64,000 nucleotides of DNA from Dyadobacter sp. NIV53 (GTDB lineage: Bacteria > Bacteroidota > Bacteroidia > Cytophagales > Spirosomataceae), in assembly GCF_019711195.1 (NCBI RefSeq), contig NZ_CP081299.1:4622501-4686500 (forward strand), read 5' to 3'. Under the pieces are notes generated by a model. That model saw only the letters and a list, made by a program, of their open reading frames with translations, was not told the DNA's origin and searched no databases. A program made the position numbers and the translations under genes. Each line of letters starts with the position of its first letter. Position 1 is the stretch's first letter. Positions 18,571-26,452 of this stretch are shown here, in pieces.

Positions 18571-19227
18571 TTAATTAGACGTTTCAAACATTTTTTGTAA
18601 TGCCTGCCAGAGTTTCTTTTTCAGGTCTCGTTCCGCTTCAATTACTACCAGAGGATCTGTTAAAAGAAACCATATTCCTTCAACCATTTTGGGGGTATAC
18701 GGAATCATCAAAAGGTCCAGGTGAAGTTTGGCAAGTGGTACACCAAACGTTATGAAGTAATTAGTCCGTTTTTCTGCAAGTACATTTCGTGCATCCGATT
18801 TTGGTAAAAAACTGAAATTGATAATATCAGCACTATCGATAGAAGATTTAACGGCTTTTAAAATATTATCTAGAAAAAGCGCTTCCGAAATGATCATTTC
18901 TTTTTGTTTCGGTTCATCAATCAGGATTAAAATTTTATGCTGCAAAACAGGAAAATTCCCGATCGACGGTACATCTGTTTTTATTATTTCAAGTTTGGGA
19001 GAAAGTGGAATTTCGACAGGGTTGTCAATAGCAATAATAACCGGTTTTTCAGGAACCACAGTTTCAACCGGAGCAATTATGGCGGGAACAGCGGTTACAG
19101 AGGATTTAATATTTTCCTCAGAAATTACTTCTTTTTCATGCACAATTTCACTTTCGGCTTTGGTTTCATGTAACTGAAATAAAGTGTCATTCTGAAAAAG
19201 GATCTGAAAAAGCGCTGCTGAACTCAT
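18571..19227 (-). CDS. Unknown protein, first gene of the coiled-coil cluster
   Basis: This 218-residue protein has no signal or membrane segment. The first 20 residues (SSAALFQILFQNDTLFQLHE) look like a short binding motif. They are joined by a Pro/Val/Glu-rich linker (about 25-88) to a C-terminal alpha/beta domain (about 92-215): strand HKILILID, helix EALFLDNILKAVKSS, strand NYFITFGVP, and final helix KKKLWQALQKMF. The strand/helix order and the end LWQAL recall the psi subunit of DNA polymerase III (HolD). This is only a visual resemblance. It is probably co-transcribed with the two membrane proteins downstream. Confidence 0.5.
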   Translation of the reverse strand: MSSAALFQILFQNDTLFQLHETKAESEIVHEKEVISEENIKSSVTAVPAIIAPVETVVPEKPVIIAIDNPVEIPLSPKLEIIKTDVPSIGNFPVLQHKILILIDEPKQKEMIISEALFLDNILKAVKSSIDSADIINFSFLPKSDARNVLAEKRTNYFITFGVPLAKLHLDLLMIPYTPKMVEGIWFLLTDPLVVIEAERDLKKKLWQALQKMFETSN

Positions 19228-19434
19228 TTGAAATATGGAAAAAGGTATTTATAACAGAAAGTAAATTTTTATTTCAGGCCCTTCAATGCAGTTTCACCAA
19301 CAGATCCAATGTAACACATTGCTGTAAAGGTTTTAAATAGATCTATTCATGAAATGTCCCGAAGAGACTGTAACGGGTAAACAATATTACAGTATCCGGG
19401 TTCCCATTACACATTTGTTCAAAACTCTTCATTC

Positions 19435-20001
19435 TTAATTCAAGATTCCTTTAAAAGCTCCAGATTCCAATCTTTTTTTCTGTGCCTGAATTTCCAGATT
19501 AGAATATTCTACACTGCTGGAATATTTTTTGAAATGAACGGCGAGTCCATTTTTAACCAGTTCCTTGTTAAGCACTTTTCCATCCGGAAGTATGACTTCA
19601 CCTAATAACCGGCCATATCTGTCAAAGTTACCCGCATGTTTTATAGTTACTATTTTCCTGAAGCATTTATCAGAAGTAAATTGTTTGGCAATCTTGTAAA
19701 AAGGCTTGCCACGCTCCGGGCTATTTACATGTAAAAAGCGGATTCTTAACGGTTTACCCATCCTGAAACCTGCTTTTTTTCCTGTGAAAATAAATTTCAT
19801 TTCAATCGTATCCCCATCCTGAATTCCGATTACTTCTGCTCTTAGCGGATTGGGTAAAATATCACTGGCAGGAATTTTAATTTTCGCTTTGTCCTGTGAT
19901 GGCCTTTTAACCTGCTGAAAGGAAGTTAAACAGAAAACTAAAATGAGTAAAGAAAGGTAATTTCTTGTTAATCGGGAAGTTGTATTTTTTAGGCTTTGCA
20001 C
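19435..20001 (-). CDS. Exported thermonuclease-like (SNase) protein
   Basis: The 188-residue protein has a hydrophobic N-terminal segment (about 15-29) consistent with export. The staphylococcal nuclease-like OB-fold shows VIGIQDGDTIEM (about 58-69), RIRFLHVNSPERGKPF (about 86-101) with the catalytic Arg and Glu, and FDRYGRLLGEV (about 125-135) with the second Arg. In the first motif the usual Ca-binding Asp (D-x-P-E) is Asn, a variation seen in many bacterial members. It likely cuts DNA or RNA in the periplasm or outside. Standing alone. Confidence 0.82.
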   Translation of the reverse strand: MQSLKNTTSRLTRNYLSLLILVFCLTSFQQVKRPSQDKAKIKIPASDILPNPLRAEVIGIQDGDTIEMKFIFTGKKAGFRMGKPLRIRFLHVNSPERGKPFYKIAKQFTSDKCFRKIVTIKHAGNFDRYGRLLGEVILPDGKVLNKELVKNGLAVHFKKYSSSVEYSNLEIQAQKKRLESGAFKGILN

Positions 20002-20076
20002 GCGTATTAATTCATAACGTTTGAAATGTAAAGGTAAAAATTTCTGATCCGGCGGCTATATTTTATCGGATTGAAA

Positions 20077-20481
20077 TTACTTTAATTCTAATTTGTACCA
20101 TTTGATGTCTTTCAAAGGCTGTCGGCGGGCTAGTGTAGCAGTAGGTGCGTAATATTTTTCAAGATAATCCAATACCTGCTTTTCAGTTTCTCCCAAATCC
20201 CACAGATTATGGTTTGCCTGCATCCAACGAATCTTTTGTTTCCAGCCATCTCTGGTAAATCTGTTCTGGATAATCAGCTTTGAAGAATGGCAGCTCGTGC
20301 ATTGTGCCTTAACCATATAAAGATCTTTATCAACGATCATTCCCGTTTCAGCGTCTTTTTTTAATGTATCTGTGAATGACACAGAAGTCTTTACAGCAAT
20401 GTTATTATCTGATCTTTTTCCGGTAAAAGAACTTGCCAGAATAACAAATCCGATAAGTCCCGCAATTAAATTTTTCATCAT
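20077..20481 (-). CDS. Periplasmic c-type cytochrome, partner of the molybdoenzyme
   Basis: This 134-residue protein has a signal peptide (MMKNLIAGLIGFVILASSFTG) and one heme c site CTSCH at about residue 56. The following helix (KIRWMQANHNLWDLGETEKQVLDYLEKYY) offers Met and is typical of small cytochromes paired with sulfite dehydrogenases. The sulfite oxidase-type gene lies 333 bases upstream on the same strand, separated by a palindromic repeat array. A SorA/SorB-like electron transfer pair is likely but inferred. Confidence 0.8.
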   Translation of the reverse strand: MMKNLIAGLIGFVILASSFTGKRSDNNIAVKTSVSFTDTLKKDAETGMIVDKDLYMVKAQCTSCHSSKLIIQNRFTRDGWKQKIRWMQANHNLWDLGETEKQVLDYLEKYYAPTATLARRQPLKDIKWYKLELK

Positions 20482-20493
20482 GTAATTTTTTAT

Positions 20494-20766
20494 GTTCCCA
20501 GGGATATATACCCTGGGTTGAGGTATAAGAGCCTTTCAGGCTAGCGTTCCATTATCCTATTGAGTTCCCAGGGATATACCCTGGGTTGAGGTATAAGAGC
20601 CTTTCAGGCTAGCGTTCCATTCTCCTATTATGTTCCCAGGTATATACCCTGGGTTGAGGTATTAGAGCCTTTCAGGCTAGCTTTCCATTCTCCTATAGAG
20701 TTCCCAGGGATATACCCTGGGTTGAGGTATAGGAGCCTTTCAGGCTAGCGTTCCATTCTCCCCTTC
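20494..20766. repeat. Four tandem palindromic repeats of 68-70 bases
   Basis: Units start at 20494, 20564, 20632 and 20700. Each carries two hairpins: CCCAGGGATATACCCTGGG and AGCCTTTCAGGCT, then CGTTCCATTCTCCTA. Substitutions between units are few. The array fills the gap between the molybdoenzyme and the cytochrome. A related, inverted single copy is at 39466-39530. This resembles REP/BIME-type intergenic elements. Confidence 0.85.
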
Positions 20767-20814
20767 CTCAATTTTCCCCTTCTACCATTAACCTTTTAAC
20801 CTTTTAACCTTTTT

Positions 20815-22046
20815 TTATTCCACTTTCAAAGCAATCCGTTCGCAGGCGTTATTCAAATAGCCTCCCGGGTTCCAGGCAGGAATCACCATTGGCTGTGATA
20901 CGGATTTGTCGTCCGTTGCGCGTACCCAAACTTCATAATAGCCTTTCAGAGGTAACTTTATTTTAGTATTCCAATGTTGCCATGCCAACCGGTTTACAGG
21001 TGCTTCCAGTTTGCAATTCTGCCAGGTAGAGCCAAAATCAATAGAAACATCTACGGTTTTTATTGCTCTGTCACCTGCCCATGCATGTCCCCTTAAAGGA
21101 AGTTCTGCTCCTGCCGGGATAATGGCTCCTGATTTTGGAAAAGTGATAATAGACTTCACCGGCATCGACTCGATGATCTTAAAATATTCATCAGTTTGTG
21201 GAACGTCCTGCCCTGGCGAAACCGGGTTTTTTGGCATTTTATAACTATGCCCCTCCATTTTGGCGCCGTCGTGAACCTTGTTACGGATTGAGATTGAACT
21301 TAACCACTTTCCGGATACAGAAGCCGGCCAGCCTCCAATTACCAACCGCAATGGATAGCCATGGAATTCAGGAATATCTTTTCCATTCAGCTGCCATGCA
21401 ATCAATGTTTCGTCTTCCATAGCTTTGGCAATAGGTACGCCTCTTGAAATGGCTTCTTTTTTAGGATCACGGCTCAGGTGCATATCCTTTCCATGGTATC
21501 CTATATATACAGCATCACTTTTTACACCTACATCATTTAGTATATCCTTCAACCGGACACCGGTCCATTCGGCGCAATGAACTGCACCCTGTCCCCACTG
21601 ATTACCGGAAGTCTGCGGCTGAAAACCGGAACGCCCGTTTCCACCACATTCCAGTACAAGCTGATAAGTATATTGTTTGAAGCGTTTCTTCAGGTCTTGC
21701 AGCGTATAAGTTTTTGCAGATTTTGCAGACTCGCCATCAATGGTCAGGGTCCAGGTGCTGATATCTGCTTTTTCGGGAATCAGGCCGTTATTTCTGATAA
21801 ACATTTTGTCGACAGGCGTAATACGGTCGTCCAGTAAATATAGCGGCGATTCTACATTCCAGGGTTTGTCCCCCTGAACGATCATATTAATATCTTTTCC
21901 TTTTAAAGCATCTTTCTCATCTAAAGCAATGGGAATGTATCTTTTCGGAAGTTTGTCGGCAAATACAATTTCACTTCCCAGGGCTGCAACAATAGCTGCC
22001 ATGCTCGTTTTTTTAAAAAGCCTCGTCTGTCAAAAGCCAGTTTCAT
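20815..22046 (-). CDS. Sulfite oxidase-type molybdopterin enzyme, frameshift in signal peptide
   Basis: The intact frame (20815-22002, 395 residues) is an oxidoreductase of the sulfite oxidase family. The Mo-ligand motif LECGGNGRSGFQP lies at about 117-129 and the C-terminal Mo-co dimerisation domain (about 280-390) holds FGSTWQNCKLE. It should oxidise sulfite or a related compound in the periplasm and pass electrons to the cytochrome downstream. The natural start is probably the ATG at 22046: MKLAFDRRGFLKK gives a Tat motif. A run of seven A (22008-22014, coding strand) breaks that frame; eight A would join it to TSMAAIVAALGSEIVFA. As written the first in-frame ATG (22002) lacks the twin arginines. 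Confidence 0.8.
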
Positions 22047-22148
22047 ACATGCAGGATTCAGGTGTTTATGCAAAAATACAATGTTCCGTTTAGTTATGCC
22101 GTATTTAAATGGTTTGAATATGGATACAATAAATTGTCGTACGAAACC

Positions 22149-22186
22149 AAAAAGAAAGGTTACCCAACCGGATAACCTTTCTTTTT
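22149..22186. terminator. Bidirectional terminator between molybdoenzyme and ferritin-like genes
   Basis: AAAAAGAAAGGTTA pairs with TAACCTTTCTTTTT. It has A and T runs at both ends and sits just past the stop of the ferritin-like gene. Confidence 0.82.
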
Positions 22187-22271
22187 ACTTTATATCTATT
22201 AAACTGATAAGAACTATATCGTCACCAAATTCTGTGTGTGCAATAGGTTCAACAGGAAGGTTAATTTAAAA

Positions 22272-23078
22272 TTACATTTTGATAAAAGGCGTAGCAATTG
22301 CCAAAACCTCATCTTTTGTCAAAGTTTCGTCAAACGCTTCTGAAATGGCAGCATTTGATTTTCCGGATAGACCTGTAATATCTACTCCGCCCTGAGTCAT
22401 ATTGTCTTCTCCGTTATATATAGCCTGTACAGCAGGAATAAGAGGTTGTTTCCCGGTTATCCAGCCTTTAGTTGCAGCAGATGCATTTACGATAGCAAAT
22501 ATTCTGCGCGCCTCAGCCGCGTGGCGGGCTTCAACAGAGTGAACCTGAAGAGCAACCTGTAAAATAGCAGGATCCATCATCAAAGCGCCAGCCTGACCTT
22601 TGTATGCACGTACACCAGTATCTTCAAGTGCACTTGAAACTGTTATGAAAGTCTTGAAGTTGGTCAAAACATCACCAAAAGCACCACCATAGGTAAGATC
22701 AAATTCAGGTTTTGCTCTGTTGGCATCCGTTATTCCCAATGCTTTTTCAAGGTAAGCAACGTGCTGTGTTTCGTGTTTGCTGATCTGTGTAATTACAGTC
22801 TTGTAAGCATCCGGAACCAAGCCTGCTGCTGCAAGGCCGGCCTTGTAAAAATCGTCCTCCAGATATTCTAATGTAAGAGCAAATTTAAGTACGTCTACCG
22901 CTGATGCTGACTGAGCATATGCTTTGTTAACAATTGTAGCAAAAGCCATCGGTGCGGCAATGGCCATCACTTTGCTGCTCATGCGGTTCATGAAATGGCG
23001 GCGTGAAGCGTGCTCCAGACGACCAACTGCATCACCGTCAATTTTTTGTAATTCGTCAATTATTTTGAAAATATTCAT
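22272..23078 (-). CDS. Ferritin-like domain protein, exported (copy 1)
   Basis: The 268-residue protein has an unusually late signal (about 25-55: RRHFMNRMSSKVMAIAAPMAFATIVNKAYAQ is the region, possibly Tat-like with RRHF). A ferritin-like four-helix domain follows with E-x-x-H type metal ligands: LEYLEDDFYKAG (about 69-80), HETQHVAYLEKAL (about 97-109) and SVEARHAAEARRIF (about 181-194). This is the Ferritin_2 / DUF4439 layout seen in desiccation- and oxidation-related proteins. It lies 29 bases downstream of a paralogue; the two form an operon. Confidence 0.82.
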   Translation of the reverse strand: MNIFKIIDELQKIDGDAVGRLEHASRRHFMNRMSSKVMAIAAPMAFATIVNKAYAQSASAVDVLKFALTLEYLEDDFYKAGLAAAGLVPDAYKTVITQISKHETQHVAYLEKALGITDANRAKPEFDLTYGGAFGDVLTNFKTFITVSSALEDTGVRAYKGQAGALMMDPAILQVALQVHSVEARHAAEARRIFAIVNASAATKGWITGKQPLIPAVQAIYNGEDNMTQGGVDITGLSGKSNAAISEAFDETLTKDEVLAIATPFIKM

Positions 23079-23107
23079 TGTTTCTGAAATTGAAGTTGTG
23101 TTGGAAA

Positions 23108-23833
23108 TTATTTACCCACGTTAGCACCTGTAACCTTTGTCTTTAGGAACGGCGCTACGGCAGCAAGAATAGTAGCCGGATCAAGTGCTTTATCAAGTCC
23201 ATTTGTATCTACTACATCGTCTCCTGCAAAATCAGCTGAAAAAGGATTCAGCAGATCGCGTATTACGGATGCATGGCGAGCTTCAACAGAAACAATTTTA
23301 CCAGCTAAAACCAGGTAAGCACCAGTTTTGATCAGATTTCCGGCACCATTATATGCAGCAACCCCGGTATCTTCGAAAACTTTTGCAGTACCCAAAACTG
23401 AGGCTCTGCTTGTAAAATCAATAGCAGAGAAATTTACTTCCAGTCCCGGAATAATAGCGGTTGGTGCTGCTGCTGTTAATGCAGCCTTAAAAAAGTCTCT
23501 GTGAATAATTTCGTGGTCACGGATGTCAGTCAGAATACTCAATTCAGCAGCAGAAATTCCTGAATAAGGTGTAGCAATTACTTGTGTGTAAAATGCTGCT
23601 TCTAGTTGTTCAAGCGCATAAGCATAGTTTAAAACGCCAACATCTCCTGAACCAAGGTCTACTGTTGTACCATCTGTCGGTGGCACGTCGTCATGGTCAG
23701 TACATGCAATAGCCATTGCGCCCAAAGAAGTAGCAATACCTGCTGACATTAAAAAAGAACGTCGGTTAAGCGACGATGACATTTTTTCTTCCTCTTTACC
23801 GGAATCGTTTTGTGAATTTTTAATTCTGTTCAT
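23108..23833 (-). CDS. Ferritin-like domain lipoprotein (copy 2)
   Basis: This paralogue of the next gene has about 240 residues. Its N-terminus carries NRRSFLMSAGIATSLG, a Tat-like twin Arg, ending in a lipobox-like AIACTDHDD, so it may be anchored in the envelope. The ferritin helices show ALEQLEAAFYTQVI, RDHEIIHRDFFKAAL and SVEARHASVIRDLL with Glu and His ligands. An upstream ATG at 23866 is in frame, and one at 23782 would start just before the twin Arg; 23833 is a compromise choice. It is the promoter-proximal gene of the pair. Likely an iron or peroxide handling protein. Confidence 0.8.
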   Translation of the reverse strand: MNRIKNSQNDSGKEEEKMSSSLNRRSFLMSAGIATSLGAMAIACTDHDDVPPTDGTTVDLGSGDVGVLNYAYALEQLEAAFYTQVIATPYSGISAAELSILTDIRDHEIIHRDFFKAALTAAAPTAIIPGLEVNFSAIDFTSRASVLGTAKVFEDTGVAAYNGAGNLIKTGAYLVLAGKIVSVEARHASVIRDLLNPFSADFAGDDVVDTNGLDKALDPATILAAVAPFLKTKVTGANVGK

Positions 23834-23866
23834 AGCAATAAAAGGTTTTGTTTTCCTCTCGCCCAT

Positions 23867-24629
23867 CGAAAGACAATCTGGAAAACCTACGCCCTTGTAA
23901 ATACTTTAGATCAGTTGTTATTAAAATGAAGCAATGTGAACCAGGAAGTATGATGCTTAAAACGGAAGAAAAATTAATAAGTATCGTATCTAGTTGCCTT
24001 CTTTTCAGGTAGTTGAGAGATAATAATTATTCTACAAAAAAATTAATTATTTCCTGGAAATTTTACCAAAAAATACCAAAACAATTTGAAGCAGAGCATG
24101 AAAACAACAGGGATCGCTTGTTTGAAACACCAGAAAAGCATAACAAAAGGAATGGTCTGAAAACAAAAAAATCCACTGCTGGATCTTTTTTGTTTTCAGA
24201 CTAATCGATAGAAAAATAATATAACGTTGAGAAAAATAATGATATAGTGCGTAAGTGGGTCTTATAGTGTGAAATAATACTACTAAGAATTGTAGCCCAT
24301 TTGATATTTGAAAATGAAATAAATTCTACACAAATATAGATAATTATATGTATTTGAGAAATTTAATTCAATTATTTTTTATTAAATTAAATTGTAGAGC
24401 AGGCTTCCGATAAAAGGGAATACTACTACGGCAAATACAAATGAGGTATTTTTCATCAAATTGTAGGAATTTTCATAAATAAAAGACTAATATTTATATA
24501 GAATAAAATTTATAAATAACTGTTTATCAGCGTATTATGTGCTTGTATTCTTTCTGGTTTAATTATATTGGACATTCTGATAAAGAGTACATCTACAATA
24601 ATAAATGTTTCAGGTAACATCTTACAATC
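23867..24629. other. AT-rich gap, one strong hairpin, no gene seen
   Basis: A 760-base stretch between divergent units. The 63-codon frame at 24013-24204 runs into the hairpin and is not credible. The rest is AT-rich and should contain the promoters for the ferritin-like pair (minus) and the PepSY-like gene (plus), but no promoter stands out. Confidence 0.5.
24156..24201. terminator. Orphan long hairpin, terminator-like
   Basis: TCTGAAAACAAAAAA and TTTTTTGTTTTCAGA pair around GATCCACTGCTGGATC-like inner bases, making a stem of about 20 bp. There is no recognised gene immediately before it on either strand, so it may end an unrecognised small RNA. Confidence 0.55.
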
Positions 24630-24935
24630 ATGAAAAAACAAATTATTTCAGCAATTGCCCTGTTACTCACATCGTTTGTTTCTGTACAGGCAAATGATCT
24701 ACCACAATCAAATACAATTATCTCGGCTGCTCAGGAAAAAGTGGCTGTTAAGCCCGAAGATCTGCCGGAAGCAATTAAAACTACACTTGCGAGTGATGCT
24801 TATGCAGGATGGCAGGTAGTAAGCGCTTTTTTAGTAACCAAAGCAGATAACACACAGGTTTATGAGATATCTCTGAAAAAAGGAGAAGAATCATCCACTG
24901 TTAATCTGGACAAAGAAGGAAAGAAAGTAGAATAA
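24630..24935 (+). CDS. Small secreted PepSY-like protein
   Basis: This 101-residue protein has a clear signal peptide (MKKQIISAIALLLTSFVSVQA). The mature part (KPEDLPEAIKTTLASDAYAGWQVVSAF...YEISLKKGEESSTVNLDKEGK) matches the pattern of short periplasmic PepSY-like / DUF2874-type domains of Bacteroidota: a helix, a W, then three strands ending in D-x-x-G-K. Such proteins bind ligands or inhibit enzymes; the exact role is unknown. A terminator follows, so it is monocistronic. Confidence 0.7.
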   Translation: MKKQIISAIALLLTSFVSVQANDLPQSNTIISAAQEKVAVKPEDLPEAIKTTLASDAYAGWQVVSAFLVTKADNTQVYEISLKKGEESSTVNLDKEGKKVE

Positions 24936-24970
24936 ATTGACTTGTTTTAAATAAAATCGTAAAAGTAGGA

Positions 24971-24996
24971 GCCGGAGAATTATTTCTCCGGCTTTT
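24971..24996 (+). terminator. Terminator after the PepSY-like gene
   Basis: GCCGGAGAA and TTCTCCGGC pair perfectly around a four-base loop, with TTTT after it. Confidence 0.85.
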
Positions 24997-25075
24997 GGCG
25001 TTTGTTTTTTATAATTTTACGTTTTATCAGCTCGTTAAGTCAATTATTTATTTTATCAATCCCTATAACTTTAAC

Positions 25076-26452
25076 ATGGCCCATCTGCTTTTGCTGGAAG
25101 ACGATACTACATTTTCAAGATTACTAAATTCATTTCTTAGTAAGCATGGACATAAAGTACAAATTTGTTCCACTTTAAAAGAAGCCAAAGCCGCTTTGAA
25201 CCAGAGTATGGACGAAAATAATCCTTACGAAGTTTTGATGCTGGATTACAGGCTGCCTGATGGGAATTCTGTTGATCTTTTGAAACAGTTAAGAAGTGAA
25301 GGATATCGCATGCCCGCATTTATTATGACAAGCTTTCATGATGTGCGTACAGCTGTAAATGCGATGCAGAACGGCGCATTTGATTATATCACAAAGCCAG
25401 TAAACCCGGAAGAACTTCTGATGGTTTTAAGTGAGGCGCTTAACAAATCGCATATATCAGTTGAAAAAGTAGAACCGGAGTCCAAAGCAGGTAAAAAAGC
25501 AGACAAGACACAACTTGATTTTATTGAAGGTAACAGTAAAATATCCAAGCAACTCTATGAATATGTCCGTCTGGTAGCACCAACGGATATGTCCGTGATC
25601 ATTCAGGGTGAAAGCGGGACGGGGAAAGAACATGTTGCGAAATCCATACACCGTTTGAGTAAACGTAAAAACGGGCCGTTTGTAGCTATTGACTGCGGTT
25701 CTCTTTCCAAGGAACTGGCGGCGAGTGAGTTGTTTGGCCATAAAAAAGGCGCATTTACTGGTGCATTGATGGACAAAGTAGGTCAGTTTGAAGCTGCGGA
25801 CGGAGGAACTCTGTTCTTGGATGAAATTGGTAACCTTGGCTATGATGTACAGATAAAATTGCTAAGAGCATTACAGGAACGTATCATTGTTCCAATCGGC
25901 AGCAACAACCAGGTAAAAGTGGATGTAAGGCTTATTGCAGCTACAAACGAAGACCTGATGACAAATGCAGCGAACGGGGATTTCAGAGAAGACTTGTATC
26001 ACCGTCTGAATGAGTTCAAAATTGAAGTGCCGGCACTCAGGAGAAGAGGAGAGGACCTGAATATTTTCATACAGTATTTTGTAGATAAAGCCAACGAGGA
26101 ATTGGGCCGGAATGTACAGCGGCTGTCAAAAGAAGTGATGGAAATTTTTCATACTTACGACTGGCCGGGGAATCTCCGGGAATTGAATAATGTAATTAAA
26201 AGGCTGATTTTGCTTACGAAGGATGAAGAAGCCACACTAAATGCATTGCCTGCCGAAATGATAACTGCTATGTCGGAAACGGTTCCCAAGGCCACCGGTT
26301 CGGACCTGAAAGCTTTGCAGGAAACGCACGAAAAAGAAATGATAGAAAAAGTACTTCAGGAAGTCAGGTATAACAAGAGCAAGGCAGCCAAGCTACTCAA
26401 CATAGACAGGAAAACGCTTTATTATAAAATTGAAAAATATCATATAGAGTAG
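25076..26452 (+). CDS. Sigma-54-type response regulator (NtrC family)
   Basis: This is a 458-residue transcription activator. The receiver domain (about 1-120) has acidic pair ED at 8-9, phospho-Asp at 57 (LMLDYRLPDG) and Lys in ITKPVNPEEL. The AAA+ domain follows with Walker A GESGTGKEH, the sigma-54 contact loop GAFTGA and Walker B GGTLFLDEIG. The C-terminal Fis-type HTH is NKSKAAKLLNIDRKTLYYKIEKY. I start at the ATG at 25076 (MAHLLLLEDD), not the upstream in-frame ATG, because the receiver strand begins there. Its 3' end overlaps by 13 bases the convergent hybrid kinase. Confidence 0.9.
   Translation: MAHLLLLEDDTTFSRLLNSFLSKHGHKVQICSTLKEAKAALNQSMDENNPYEVLMLDYRLPDGNSVDLLKQLRSEGYRMPAFIMTSFHDVRTAVNAMQNGAFDYITKPVNPEELLMVLSEALNKSHISVEKVEPESKAGKKADKTQLDFIEGNSKISKQLYEYVRLVAPTDMSVIIQGESGTGKEHVAKSIHRLSKRKNGPFVAIDCGSLSKELAASELFGHKKGAFTGALMDKVGQFEAADGGTLFLDEIGNLGYDVQIKLLRALQERIIVPIGSNNQVKVDVRLIAATNEDLMTNAANGDFREDLYHRLNEFKIEVPALRRRGEDLNIFIQYFVDKANEELGRNVQRLSKEVMEIFHTYDWPGNLRELNNVIKRLILLTKDEEATLNALPAEMITAMSETVPKATGSDLKALQETHEKEMIEKVLQEVRYNKSKAAKLLNIDRKTLYYKIEKYHIE

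Noticed and set aside
20494..20766. CRISPR array
   Set aside because: Four 68-70-base units are themselves the repeat and contain internal palindromes; no unique spacers, no cas genes.
24013..24204. 63-codon plus-strand frame
   Set aside because: Its 3' half is the arm of a strong hairpin; composition is Lys/Asn-rich noise.
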